Assembly: GCF_001908275.1 (NCBI RefSeq)
Contig: NZ_CP018620.1
Location: 3,348,001-3,412,000 of the forward strand
Length of the DNA: 64,000 nt
From: Paenibacillus xylanexedens
GTDB taxonomy: Bacteria; Bacillota; Bacilli; Paenibacillales; Paenibacillaceae
Direction of reading: 5' to 3'
In this document: positions 17,778 through 26,716 of the stretch, one piece after another
Position numbering within the stretch: the first letter of the stretch is position 1
Layout of the letters: every line of letters begins with the position of its first letter
Notes under the pieces: generated by a model
The model's database searches: none
What the model saw: the letters and a program-made list of their open reading frames with translations, nothing else
What the model was told of the DNA's origin: nothing
Translations under genes and position numbers: made by a program

Positions 17778-17999
17778 ATGATTTCGGTTACGCGGTTAAA
17801 TGGTTCTCCCATGTGGTTAAATGCGCTGATGGTTGAAATTGTGGAAGAGACGCCGGATACGTATATTACTCTGGTAACTGGAAAGAGACTGATTGTGCTT
17901 GAAAAAGCCACTGACGTTATTTCCAAGATTAAAGATTACAACCGTGAAATCGGGGTTCAGGCAGCCACTATTAAAGTGCAGCAAACGGAGGAATCCTGA
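17778..17999 (+). CDS. swrD: SwrD/FlbD family flagellar protein
   Basis: The 73-residue protein begins MISVTRLNGSPMWLNALMVEIVEETPDTYITLVTGKRLIVLE, which is the FlbD-type fold: short beta strands with a conserved TRLNG and TGK. In B. subtilis, SwrD (YlzI) in the same slot raises motor torque and is needed for swarming. It has a clear GGGGGC-type RBS in GATTAAGGGGGCTTAGC. Its stop overlaps the fliL start by 1 base. Confidence 0.88.
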   Translation: MISVTRLNGSPMWLNALMVEIVEETPDTYITLVTGKRLIVLEKATDVISKIKDYNREIGVQAATIKVQQTEES

Positions 18000-18460
18000 T
18001 GAAAAAAATGATGCCCTGGCTTGCAACAATGTTGCTGGCGATAACACTCATTGTGGTGGTTGTGTTTGTATTTATGCAAGGACAGAACGGGAATAAGGAC
18101 GACACACATACGGCGGCAGCTGCTGAAGAAAAAAAAATGACTGCGGATGAAATTGTAGAAGTATCGTCAGAGCTTGCACAGATTAAAACGAATCTGGCCG
18201 ATCCGGATCGTATTATTATGGTTAGTTTTTCTTTCAAGTTATCTGACAAAACAGCCAAAGAAGATTTTGAAAAAATCAAAAGCATTACGGTGAAGCCCAT
18301 TATTATTCAGGCACTTGCAGACACCAAGGCTGAGGAACTGAGTTCGGCCAAGGGTATGAAACAATTCAATGAGAAACTGACAGGTCTAATTAATGAGGCA
18401 TTGCCTGAGCCGAAATTGAAAAGCACTAGTTTTTCAGACATTGTTATAGCATCAATGTAA
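17999..18460 (+). CDS. fliL: Flagellar basal body-associated protein FliL
   Basis: FliL surrounds the stator units and helps load or stabilise them. The 153 residues have one N-terminal membrane helix (about 5-27, WLATMLLAITLIVVVVFVFM) and an extracellular stomatin-like domain containing IIMVSFSFKLSDKTAKEDFEKI and RLINEALPEPK-like sequence near the end. The start codon overlaps the swrD stop (TGATG), indicating coupling. Length is normal for the family. Confidence 0.92.
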   Translation: MKKMMPWLATMLLAITLIVVVVFVFMQGQNGNKDDTHTAAAAEEKKMTADEIVEVSSELAQIKTNLADPDRIIMVSFSFKLSDKTAKEDFEKIKSITVKPIIIQALADTKAEELSSAKGMKQFNEKLTGLINEALPEPKLKSTSFSDIVIASM

Positions 18461-18500
18461 ATGAACAGAACACGCTGTAGACCTGTAAGGGGGTGAGAAC

Positions 18501-19499
18501 ATGGTGGATGTATTATCACAAAATGAGATTGACGCCCTATTAGCAGCCCTTTCTTCTGGTGAAATGGACGCAGAAGAATTGAAGAAGGAAGAAACTCAGA
18601 AGAAAATCAGATCGTACGATTTTAAGCGGGCAGTGCGTTTTTCCAAAGACCATATCAGAAGCTTGACTCGTATTCACGAAAACTTTGCACGCTTTCTCAC
18701 CACTTATTTTTCAGCCCAACTGCGGACGTTCGTTCAAATCAATGTCGTTCAGGTCGAACAGTTGCCTTATGATGAGTTTATCCGTTCTATTCCTAAGATG
18801 ACGATATTGAACATTTTTGAAGCGGAGCCACTACAGGGACGAATGGTGATGGAAGTCCACCCAAACGTGGGATATGCGATGTTGGATCGCCTGCTTGGTG
18901 GAACCGGAACTGCTCCAACCAAGATCGCATCCATGACGGAGATTGAGACGACCATCATGGAGCGGATATTCAGCCGAGCATTTGAAAGTTTGCAGGAAGC
19001 ATGGAAGACTGTGTTGGATATTTCCCCAAGGATGGAAGCGCTCGAGACCAATCCGCAATTTATGCAGATTGTATCTCCCAATGAGACCATTGCTCTGATC
19101 TCGCTCAGTACCAAAATTGGTGACACGACAGGCATGATCAATCTATGTATACCGCATGTCGTTCTTGAACCTATTATGTCACGGTTGTCAACTCATCAGT
19201 GGTTTGTTTCGGAGAAGAAAACGAGAGCTCCGGAGGAGTATGATGCTCTAAAAGAGCGTGTAAACAAAGCCAAGTTACCAATCGTTGCGGAATTGGGAGA
19301 ATCGAGAATTTCAATTGCAGAATTTCTGGGTCTGTCCGTTGGCGATGTCATTACGTTGAACAAACCAGTTGATGAGGGACTTTCCATAAAAGTGGGTGAC
19401 AAACTGAAATACATGGGCAGTCCGGGGACAATCAAAGACCGTGTGGCTGTGCAAATAGACAAGATTGTCACCGAAGGAGTTGAAGAATTTGACGAGTAA
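18501..19499 (+). CDS. fliM: Flagellar motor switch protein FliM
   Basis: FliM is the C-ring protein that binds CheY-phosphate. The N-terminal LSQNEIDALLAALSSGE (residues 4-20) is the CheY-binding peptide. A CheC-like middle domain follows (VMEVHPNVGYAMLDRLLGGTG), and a C-terminal SpoA/FliN-like domain (VAELGESRISIAEFLGLSVGDVITLNKPVDEGLSIKVG). The 332 residues match B. subtilis FliM. RBS is AAGGGGGTGAGAAC. The 3' end overlaps the fliY start. Confidence 0.96.
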   Translation: MVDVLSQNEIDALLAALSSGEMDAEELKKEETQKKIRSYDFKRAVRFSKDHIRSLTRIHENFARFLTTYFSAQLRTFVQINVVQVEQLPYDEFIRSIPKMTILNIFEAEPLQGRMVMEVHPNVGYAMLDRLLGGTGTAPTKIASMTEIETTIMERIFSRAFESLQEAWKTVLDISPRMEALETNPQFMQIVSPNETIALISLSTKIGDTTGMINLCIPHVVLEPIMSRLSTHQWFVSEKKTRAPEEYDALKERVNKAKLPIVAELGESRISIAEFLGLSVGDVITLNKPVDEGLSIKVGDKLKYMGSPGTIKDRVAVQIDKIVTEGVEEFDE

Positions 19500-20763
19500 G
19501 GATTATTTATCCCAAGAAGAAATCGATGCTTTGCTCAGGCAATCGGAATCGATAAACAGCTCGGAACCCGCTGAAAAGACGGTTGATGATTTTTTGACCG
19601 AGCTGGAGCAGGATGCCTTGGGGGAGATTGGTAACATTACATTTGGTAGCGCGGCAACAGCCTTATCCACGCTATTAGGCCTCAAAGTAGATATTACAAC
19701 ACCTAAAGTTTCTATCATTAGTCGAACGCAGTTTGAAGAAGCTTTTCCTAAGCCACATGTTGCCGTTCATGTGAATTACGTGGATGGATTCGAAGGCATT
19801 AACTCACTTGTTATCAAGAAGAGAGATGCCCAAGTCATCGCTGATTTGATGTTGGGTGGAGAAGGAAATCCGGTCGATGAAGAACTGAATGAAATCCATA
19901 TTAGTGCAGTACAGGAAGCGATGAACCAGATGATGGGTTCCTCTGCAACCTCAATGTCCACGATTTTTAATCGTTTTGTGAATATTTCCCCTCCGGGAAT
20001 CGATATTCTCAATCTGGAGAGTGGAGAGGGTGTAAGTAATCTTCCAGCAGATGAGACACTTATCCAAGTTTCATTTCGTTTGTTAATCGGGGATCTGATC
20101 GATTCCAATCTGATGCAGTTGCTTCCAGTACATTTTGCCAAAAGCATGGTAGATATGCTGATTGGAGGCGCTCAGGAGTCAACTGCCAGCGCACCAGTGG
20201 CATCAACACCTGAACCTGCGCCAGCAGCTGTACCAGCAACGCCACCACCGGTTGCGGAGCAGCCGCCCGTTCAGCACCAACAGGCTCCACAGGCTCCACA
20301 ACAGCCTGCTCAGGACTATAACGGATATGGACAGGCCCCGATGGGTATGCCTCAAGGAATGCCGCCACAGCAGCCGTATGGCATGCCACCGCAGCAACCT
20401 TATGGTGCACCTCAACATTACGGTGGAATGCCAAATAGGAATGTTAACGTACAACCAGTTCAATTCGCCAATTTGCAAAATGGGGCGTATGGTCAGGTAG
20501 ACGAAAACAATTTGAATTTATTGATGGACATTCCCCTTAAGGTCACCGTAGAATTAGGAAGGACCCAGAAGCAAATTAAAGATATTTTGGAACTGTCACA
20601 GGGTTCGATTGTCGAACTGGATAAGTTAGCCGGGGAACCTGTCGATATTTTGGTGAATAACAAACTGATCGCCAAGGGAGAAGTTGTCGTTATTGACGAA
20701 AACTTTGGTGTTCGTGTTATAGATATCGTTAGCCAATGGGACCGAATTCAGAAATTACAATAA
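19489..20763 (+). CDS. fliY: FliY, motor switch phosphatase (FliN/CheC-type)
   Basis: FliY sits in the C ring and dephosphorylates CheY-P. The N-terminal LSQEEIDALLRQSE mimics the FliM CheY-binding peptide. Two CheC-type phosphatase sites follow: LGEIGNITFGSAATALSTLL and VQEAMNQMMGSSATSM. The C-terminal FliN-like SpoA domain contains IPLKVTVELGRTQKQIKDILELSQGSIVELDKLAGEPVDI. Between them (about residues 227-322) lies an unusual Pro/Gln/Met/Tyr-rich linker. The TTG at 19489 has GAAGGAG 9 bases upstream, inside the end of fliM. Confidence 0.94.
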   Translation: MTSKDYLSQEEIDALLRQSESINSSEPAEKTVDDFLTELEQDALGEIGNITFGSAATALSTLLGLKVDITTPKVSIISRTQFEEAFPKPHVAVHVNYVDGFEGINSLVIKKRDAQVIADLMLGGEGNPVDEELNEIHISAVQEAMNQMMGSSATSMSTIFNRFVNISPPGIDILNLESGEGVSNLPADETLIQVSFRLLIGDLIDSNLMQLLPVHFAKSMVDMLIGGAQESTASAPVASTPEPAPAAVPATPPPVAEQPPVQHQQAPQAPQQPAQDYNGYGQAPMGMPQGMPPQQPYGMPPQQPYGAPQHYGGMPNRNVNVQPVQFANLQNGAYGQVDENNLNLLMDIPLKVTVELGRTQKQIKDILELSQGSIVELDKLAGEPVDILVNNKLIAKGEVVVIDENFGVRVIDIVSQWDRIQKLQ

Positions 20764-20791
20764 GCACAATTTAGGGAGGACTTGAATCAAG

Positions 20792-21157
20792 ATGGCAAAC
20801 CGAATTTTAGTCGTAGACGACGCTGCATTTATGAGAATGATGATCCGGGACATTTTGTCCAAAAATGGATATGAGGTTGTTGGTGAGGCACAGGATGGCT
20901 CACAAGCAATTGAGAAATTTAAAGAGCTTCGTCCGGATCTGATCACAATGGATATTACGATGCCTGAGATGGACGGCATTGCAGCTTTGAAAGAAATCAA
21001 GAAGATTGATGCTAACGCTAAAGTAATTATGTGCTCCGCGATGGGTCAACAAGCGATGGTAATCGACGCTATCCAAGCAGGTGCCAAAGACTTTATCGTT
21101 AAACCGTTCCAATCTGACCGGGTTATCGAAGCGATCAGCAAGACACTGGGCGTTTAA
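20792..21157 (+). CDS. cheY: Chemotaxis response regulator CheY
   Basis: CheY is the diffusible signal from CheA to the switch. The single receiver domain of 121 residues has VDDAAFMR at the N-terminus, phosphoacceptor D54 in LITMDITMPEMDG, the switch Ser/Thr region in VIMCSAMGQQ, and K in IVKPFQ. RBS is AGGGAGGACTTG. It sits between fliY and fliO as in B. subtilis. Confidence 0.96.
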   Translation: MANRILVVDDAAFMRMMIRDILSKNGYEVVGEAQDGSQAIEKFKELRPDLITMDITMPEMDGIAALKEIKKIDANAKVIMCSAMGQQAMVIDAIQAGAKDFIVKPFQSDRVIEAISKTLGV

Positions 21158-21201
21158 GAGACATGATGATGGCTCAGGGTGATATTCCAGGAGGAGCTGG
21201 C

Positions 21202-21705
21202 GTGGGAAGTAATTATTATTTACAGCTTGTATGGGTGATTGTTGTCCTGGCCGTCATCCTGGCCCTTATTGTTTATCTGATCCGTTTTCTAAACAAACGG
21301 AATCAGCAAATGTTCCGGCACGGCACAATTCGTACCCTGGGCGGGGTTGGACTGGGGCAAAACAAGTCGTTGCAAATTATGGAAATTGGCGGATGTGTAT
21401 ATCTGCTTGGTGTAGGTGAAGACATCCAGTTGATAGATAAGGTTTCGGATTTGGAAGAGGCCCAAAGAATCATTGATTCCTTCGAACGAGATGCTGCTGC
21501 ACAACAAGGAAATCTCTCACCTCTCATTGCCAAGCTCACAAAACGTTTCCGTAAAGAAGAACCGCCGCGGGAAATGGAACTAGAGGACACAACTTCTTTT
21601 CACGAAATGTTTGAATCCAAACTTCGGCATATGCCTAACCGTAAAGAGAAGATGGAAAAGCTCCTGGATAAAGACAATACTACAGATCGGTCGAGGGATT
21701 CATGA
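21202..21705 (+). CDS. fliO: Flagellar biosynthetic protein FliO (FliZ-type)
   Basis: FliO helps assemble the FliP/FliQ/FliR export gate. One membrane helix (QLVWVIVVLAVILALIVYLIRFL) is followed by a small cytoplasmic domain with RTLGGVGLGQNKSLQIMEIGG and VYLLGVGEDIQLI, the family signature. The frame could open at ATG 21163, but AGGAGGAG at 21189-21196 points to GTG 21202 (MGSNYYLQL). The tail is highly charged. It overlaps fliP by 4 bases (ATGA). Confidence 0.87.
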   Translation: MGSNYYLQLVWVIVVLAVILALIVYLIRFLNKRNQQMFRHGTIRTLGGVGLGQNKSLQIMEIGGCVYLLGVGEDIQLIDKVSDLEEAQRIIDSFERDAAAQQGNLSPLIAKLTKRFRKEEPPREMELEDTTSFHEMFESKLRHMPNRKEKMEKLLDKDNTTDRSRDS

Positions 21706-22457
21706 AGAAAAAGATTTGGTTAGCGTGTTGTTTACTAGGACTTATCAGTCTGGCATCTGTAACGGTTGCCTTTGCCGAACCCATTCCGAATATTGATATT
21801 CAGATTGGAAACGGTGATGGAGGGACACCAAGCACGAGTTCACTGTCCATCATTCTGTTAATTACAGTGCTTAGTATTGCTCCAGCAATGCTTGTACTGA
21901 TGACCAGTTTTACCCGGATTGTAATTGTGCTCGGTTTTATACGTACATCTTTGGGTACACAACAAATGCCACCCAATCAGGTGCTGGTCGGTTTGGCGCT
22001 ATTTCTGACACTTTTCATTATGTCGCCGACGTTGTCTTCCATAAATCAGGTAGCGCTTCAGCCCTATCTCCAGGGAGAGCTTACGCAAACCGAGGCACTT
22101 GAAAAAGCAGCGGATCCCATGAAGAAATTTATGTTTAGTCACACCAGAGAAAAAGATCTTCTGCTATTTATGAAGTACAATCAGACTGAACAACCAAAGA
22201 CCTATCAGGATATCCCAATTACTGTTATGGTGCCGGCATATGTAATCAGTGAGTTGAAGACAGCATTCCAGATGGGATTTATGATTTTTATTCCGTTTCT
22301 GGTTATAGACATTGTTGTCGCGAGTACACTCATGGCAATGGGGATGATGATGCTTCCGCCGGTCATGATCTCATTACCTTTCAAAATACTGCTCTTTGTC
22401 CTTGTGGACGGGTGGTATCTGGTTGTCAAGTCACTGTTACTGAGTTTTAACACTTGA
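21702..22457 (+). CDS. fliP: Flagellar export gate protein FliP
   Basis: FliP forms the core pentamer of the export pore. A signal peptide (KKKIWLACCLLGLISLASV, cleavage near AFA at about 25) is followed by four membrane segments. Conserved blocks are LLITVLSIAPAMLVLMTSFTRIVIVLGFIR, AFQMGFMIFIPFLVIDIVVASTLMAMGMMM and LPFKILLFVLVDGW. The 251 residues are slightly longer than B. subtilis FliP because of a Gly/Ser-rich stretch after the signal peptide. Confidence 0.96.
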   Translation: MKKKIWLACCLLGLISLASVTVAFAEPIPNIDIQIGNGDGGTPSTSSLSIILLITVLSIAPAMLVLMTSFTRIVIVLGFIRTSLGTQQMPPNQVLVGLALFLTLFIMSPTLSSINQVALQPYLQGELTQTEALEKAADPMKKFMFSHTREKDLLLFMKYNQTEQPKTYQDIPITVMVPAYVISELKTAFQMGFMIFIPFLVIDIVVASTLMAMGMMMLPPVMISLPFKILLFVLVDGWYLVVKSLLLSFNT

Positions 22458-22482
22458 TCCGGAAAGTTAAAGGAGGACGGTC

Positions 22483-22752
22483 ATGACTTCGGAATTTATT
22501 ATCGGTCTGGCCGGGAAAGCGGTATACACGTCATTGCTGGCCAGCGCACCCATGCTTATACTAGCTCTGGTTGTAGGACTTGCAATCAGTATTTTTCAAG
22601 CGACAACTCAAATTCAGGAACAAACATTAGCTTTTGTGCCCAAGATTGTTGCCGTACTTCTGGCAGTACTTTTGTTTGGACCTTGGATCTTAAATATCTT
22701 GGTCGATTTCACGTTTAACATTCTCGATAATCTATACAGATACATAGGGTAG
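22483..22752 (+). CDS. fliQ: Flagellar export gate protein FliQ
   Basis: FliQ is an 89-residue two-helix membrane protein of the export gate. The sequence LVVGLAISIFQATTQIQEQTLAFVPKIVAVLLAV is close to the family consensus. A good RBS (AAAGGAGGACGGTC) precedes the ATG, and fliR follows after 10 bases. Confidence 0.95.
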   Translation: MTSEFIIGLAGKAVYTSLLASAPMLILALVVGLAISIFQATTQIQEQTLAFVPKIVAVLLAVLLFGPWILNILVDFTFNILDNLYRYIG

Positions 22753-22762
22753 GCTTTAGCAG

Positions 22763-23551
22763 ATGGAGACATTGTTGCAAAGTTTCCCTGTCGCTCTGCT
22801 TATGTTTTGTCGAATCACATCATTTTTTGTAACTGCGCCAGTTTTTTCGGCTCGAAATGTGCCGGCTTCAGTTAAAATAGGTATCTCTGCATTTGTCACA
22901 TTATCTGTCTATCTGATTTACGGAATAGACCAGACCGTACCCACAGACCTGAGTTATGTCTTATTGATCATCAGAGAGATTCTAATTGGCCTGCTTTTAG
23001 GTTTTGTGGCTTATCTGTTGATGACGGCTGTTCAGACTGCGGGGACCTTTATCGATCTACAGATCGGTTTTGGTATGGCCAATGTATACGATCCAATGAC
23101 AGGTGCTTCCGCTCCACTTACGGGTAACTTGAAGTATGCATTTGCTATGCTTCTGTTTCTGACGATGAATGGTCACCATTATTTGCTGGATGCGATAGTT
23201 TACAGTTACCGGTGGGTACCATTATCTAATGTGTTTTTCCTACGGTTGGCAGATGGAAGTATTGCTGAATTTTTGATTCAGACCTTAGGTCAATCATTTA
23301 TGCTGGCTTTTCAGATGTCGGCTCCGATTGTAGTTGCGTTGTTTTTGACGGATGTTGGATTGGGTTTTTTAGCCAAAACTGCTCCTCAATTTAATGTATT
23401 TGCAGTTGGGTTGCCGCTTAAGTTACTCGTTGGTCTTGCTATTTTGCTTTTGCTGGTTCCCAGTTTCTCCTTTGTATTTAGTCAATTGTTCGAAGCGATA
23501 TTCAGATCGATGGAAAAATTGCTTGGAACCATTGGACAAAGGCCCGGCTGA
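22763..23551 (+). CDS. fliR: Flagellar export gate protein FliR
   Basis: FliR completes the FliPQR pore. The 262-residue hydrophobic protein has about six membrane segments. Typical stretches are FFVTAPVFSARNVPASVKIG, QTAGTFIDLQIGFGMANVYDPMTG and the C-terminal TAPQFNVFAVGLPLKLLVGL. The RBS is poor, suggesting translation coupled to fliQ. Confidence 0.95.
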   Translation: METLLQSFPVALLMFCRITSFFVTAPVFSARNVPASVKIGISAFVTLSVYLIYGIDQTVPTDLSYVLLIIREILIGLLLGFVAYLLMTAVQTAGTFIDLQIGFGMANVYDPMTGASAPLTGNLKYAFAMLLFLTMNGHHYLLDAIVYSYRWVPLSNVFFLRLADGSIAEFLIQTLGQSFMLAFQMSAPIVVALFLTDVGLGFLAKTAPQFNVFAVGLPLKLLVGLAILLLLVPSFSFVFSQLFEAIFRSMEKLLGTIGQRPG

Positions 23552-23574
23552 GTGAAACGGAGGAAAAGACACGG

Positions 23575-24657
23575 ATGAAACTTCAACTCGACCTCCAGTT
23601 GTTTTCAGGGGAGAAGACGGAGAAAGCTACCCCGAAAAAGAGACAGGATACACGAAAAAAAGGACAGGTTGTAAAAAGCGCTGAACTATCTGGCGCATCC
23701 ATTCTCCTAATCGTGTTTTTGATCATGATGGTATTCAGCAATTTCTATAAAGAACGTATAGTTCGTCTGTTTACAGATATCTTCATCAATCGATTGAGTA
23801 TGGATATCACCGGAGAGAATGTGATGGCGCTTATGATGCGCTATGGCATTGAAGTTTTGGTATTAATCGCTCCCATTTTGCTGGGTGCGTTCCTGGTTGC
23901 TTTGATCGTTAACTACATGCAAGTTGGTTTTCTTCTTGTAGGGGAAGGTTTGAAGCCAAAACTTGAGAAACTGGACCCCATTAAAGGTTTCAAAAATATA
24001 TTCTCTCTCCGCTCATTAGTGGAATTTGCTAAATCCATTTTGAAAATGTCGATTATCGGTTATCTCGTTTACAGTACAATTAAAGGCTACCAGTCAGATA
24101 TTGCTTCACTTTCTCATTTTTCATTAGATGCTATTTTACATTTCGCTGCGTCGATCACTTTAAGTCTTGGTATCAAGATTGCAGTGGCATTAATGATACT
24201 TGCGATATTTGATTACATGTATCAGAAGTATGACCATGAGAAGAAGATTCGTATGTCCAAGCAAGACATCAAAGACGAGTACAAGAAAATGGAAGGTGAT
24301 CCGCTGATCAAAGGTAAAATCCGGGAACGCCAGCGTCGTATGGCTATGCAGCGTATGATGCAGGAAGTGCCAAATGCGGATGTAATCATCACGAACCCGA
24401 CCCACTTTGCGGTTGCGCTAAAGTATGAAGGTTCCGAGATGGAGGCACCACAGATTATTGCCAAAGGTCAGGATTATGTCGCCTTGCGTATTAAGGAAAT
24501 AGCCAAAGAAAACGGTGTTATTACGATGGAAAACAAGCCGCTGGCACGGGCATTGTTCCAGAGAGCCGAGATTGGTGACGCTATACCGGCCGATTTGTTT
24601 CAAGCGGTAGCTGAAGTGCTGGCTTATGTATATAAACTAAAGGGCAGAACGAAATAA
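23575..24657 (+). CDS. flhB: Flagellar export switch protein FlhB
   Basis: FlhB controls the switch from hook to filament export. The N-terminus LQLDLQLFSGEKTEKATPKKRQDTRKKGQV is diagnostic. Four membrane helices occupy about residues 35-215, and the cytoplasmic domain carries the self-cleaving NPTH motif at residues 274-277. The 360-residue length matches B. subtilis. An ACGGAGGA-type RBS precedes the ATG. Confidence 0.97.
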   Translation: MKLQLDLQLFSGEKTEKATPKKRQDTRKKGQVVKSAELSGASILLIVFLIMMVFSNFYKERIVRLFTDIFINRLSMDITGENVMALMMRYGIEVLVLIAPILLGAFLVALIVNYMQVGFLLVGEGLKPKLEKLDPIKGFKNIFSLRSLVEFAKSILKMSIIGYLVYSTIKGYQSDIASLSHFSLDAILHFAASITLSLGIKIAVALMILAIFDYMYQKYDHEKKIRMSKQDIKDEYKKMEGDPLIKGKIRERQRRMAMQRMMQEVPNADVIITNPTHFAVALKYEGSEMEAPQIIAKGQDYVALRIKEIAKENGVITMENKPLARALFQRAEIGDAIPADLFQAVAEVLAYVYKLKGRTK

Positions 24658-24682
24658 AAGGGGATCGGAGGCCGTACATTCA

Positions 24683-26716
24683 TTGAAGATTAAAGATATA
24701 GCTGTCCTTGCGGGTATCATTGGCATTGTGTTGATGATGATTCTTCCGATCCCAACCTGGCTGTTGGACTTGTTGCTGGTCGTCAATATTTCAATTGCAC
24801 TGATGATACTCCTTGTTGCAATGAACAGCAAAGAAGCGTTGCAGTTTTCTATTTTTCCAGCTTTGCTGTTGATCACTACACTATTCCGACTGGCTCTGAA
24901 CATTTCGACTACCAAGCTAATTCTTGGTGAAGGGGATGCTGGAGCTGTAGTTGCTACCTTTGGTAGCTGGATTGCTGGAGGACAAATTGCAATTGGATTT
25001 ATCGTGTTTTTGATCCTCGTTGTCGTTCAGTTTATCGTTATTACAAAGGGGTCTGAGCGTGTAGCTGAAGTTGCTGCCCGATTCACCCTCGATGCGATGC
25101 CTGGTAAACAAATGAGTATTGATGCGGATCTGAATGCGGGTCTGATCAACGAGCAACAAGCTCGTGAGCGTCGTTCCAAAATTGAACGTGAAGCCGATTT
25201 CTATGGAGCGATGGATGGAGCAAGTAAATTCGTAAAAGGTGACGCAATTGCAAGTATTATCATCCTCCTGATCAATCTCATTGGTGGATTTATAATCGGT
25301 ATGACTGTGCATGGGATGGCTTTTGCAGATGCAATGTCAACGTACTCTGTACTGACTATCGGAGATGGATTGGTAAGCCAAATCCCGGCTCTGCTTATTT
25401 CCACAGCAGCAGGACTTATCGTCACCAGAGCGTCTTCAGAAGGAAACCTGGCAGATGATATTACGGGGCAACTGTTTACATATCCAATACTAATTTATAT
25501 CGTAGCTTTCGTTATTGCCATGCTCGGTTTCTTCACACCGATTCATGTTATTACTACGCTTCCGTTGGCAGGCGTGTTGGCATATGCCGCGTGGCGTATG
25601 CAGAATAATCTGAATTTGAAACAAGTAGCGGAAGAACAGTTGGAAGAAGAACAGCAGATTGAAGAGGTTAGAAGTCCTGAAAGTGTAATTAACCTGCTTC
25701 AGGTGGACCCTATTGAGTTTGAATTTGGTTATGGTTTAATCCCGCTTGCTGATAATCAGCAGGGTGGGGACTTATTGGATCGGATCATTATGATTCGGAG
25801 GCAGTGTGCTCTGGAACTGGGGTTAGTCGTTCCGGTCATACGGATTCGAGATAATATCCAGCTCAGACCCAATGAGTATGTTATCAAAATCAAGGGTAAT
25901 GTGGTAGGCGGCGGAGAACTGTTGTTGAATCATTACCTTGCCATGAGTCCTGGCTATGATGAGGAATCTGTGACAGGTATTGAAACGACAGAACCTGCTT
26001 TTGGACTTCCGGCACTATGGATTGATGAAGTAACCAAAGACAGAGCCGAGCTTGCAGGATATACGGTCGTTGATCCGCCTTCCGTTGTAGCTACACATCT
26101 CACAGAACTGATTAAGAAGCATGCGCATGAGTTACTTGGAAGACAAGAGACAAAAGCACTTGTGGATAATCTCAGAGAGAACTATTCTGCCCTTGTGGAT
26201 GAACTGATCCCTTCTCTACTTTCCATTGGTGATGTACAGAAAGTGCTTGCCAAGTTATTGCGTGAGAAAATATCTATTCGGGATATGGTTACCATCTTTG
26301 AGACACTGGCTGACTATGGTACGTATACGAAGGATCCTGATGTGCTGACTGAATACGTCAGACAATCCCTCTCACGTCAGATTACTCAGCAGTTCTCACA
26401 GAAAGGTGAGACACTTCGAGTGATCACGGTTGGACCTGGTCTTGAGAAGAAAATTGCTGAAAGTGTGCAACAATCGGATCAAGGCAGTTATCTTGCGCTA
26501 GACCCTGTATCTACACAAAGTGTATATCAGAAGCTCAGTGAACAAGTGAACCGTTTGATTCAATCAGGTCAACAACCTGTTGTATTAACTTCTCCAACCA
26601 TTCGGATGTATCTGCGTCAGGTTATTGAACGTACTATGCAGGACATTCCTGTACTTTCCTACAGCGAGTTGGAGCCGAATGTTGAAATTCAAAGTATCGG
26701 GGTGGTGAACTTATGA
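24683..26716 (+). CDS. flhA: Flagellar export gate protein FlhA
   Basis: FlhA is the nonameric export gate that receives chaperone-substrate complexes. The first 310 or so residues are mostly membrane helices, with the FHIPEP-type loop visible as RFTLDAMPGKQMSIDADLNAGLI. The remaining 360 residues form the cytoplasmic ring domain, which includes VIRIRDNIQLRPNEYVIKIKG. Start is TTG at 24683 with GATCGGAGG before it. Its stop overlaps the flhF ATG by 4 bases. Confidence 0.96.
   Translation: MKIKDIAVLAGIIGIVLMMILPIPTWLLDLLLVVNISIALMILLVAMNSKEALQFSIFPALLLITTLFRLALNISTTKLILGEGDAGAVVATFGSWIAGGQIAIGFIVFLILVVVQFIVITKGSERVAEVAARFTLDAMPGKQMSIDADLNAGLINEQQARERRSKIEREADFYGAMDGASKFVKGDAIASIIILLINLIGGFIIGMTVHGMAFADAMSTYSVLTIGDGLVSQIPALLISTAAGLIVTRASSEGNLADDITGQLFTYPILIYIVAFVIAMLGFFTPIHVITTLPLAGVLAYAAWRMQNNLNLKQVAEEQLEEEQQIEEVRSPESVINLLQVDPIEFEFGYGLIPLADNQQGGDLLDRIIMIRRQCALELGLVVPVIRIRDNIQLRPNEYVIKIKGNVVGGGELLLNHYLAMSPGYDEESVTGIETTEPAFGLPALWIDEVTKDRAELAGYTVVDPPSVVATHLTELIKKHAHELLGRQETKALVDNLRENYSALVDELIPSLLSIGDVQKVLAKLLREKISIRDMVTIFETLADYGTYTKDPDVLTEYVRQSLSRQITQQFSQKGETLRVITVGPGLEKKIAESVQQSDQGSYLALDPVSTQSVYQKLSEQVNRLIQSGQQPVVLTSPTIRMYLRQVIERTMQDIPVLSYSELEPNVEIQSIGVVNL

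Noticed and set aside
20162..20500. Alternative-frame peptide in the fliY linker, rich in Arg/Gln/His
   Set aside because: It arises from the repetitive CAG/CCA-type codons of the FliY linker and has no RBS.
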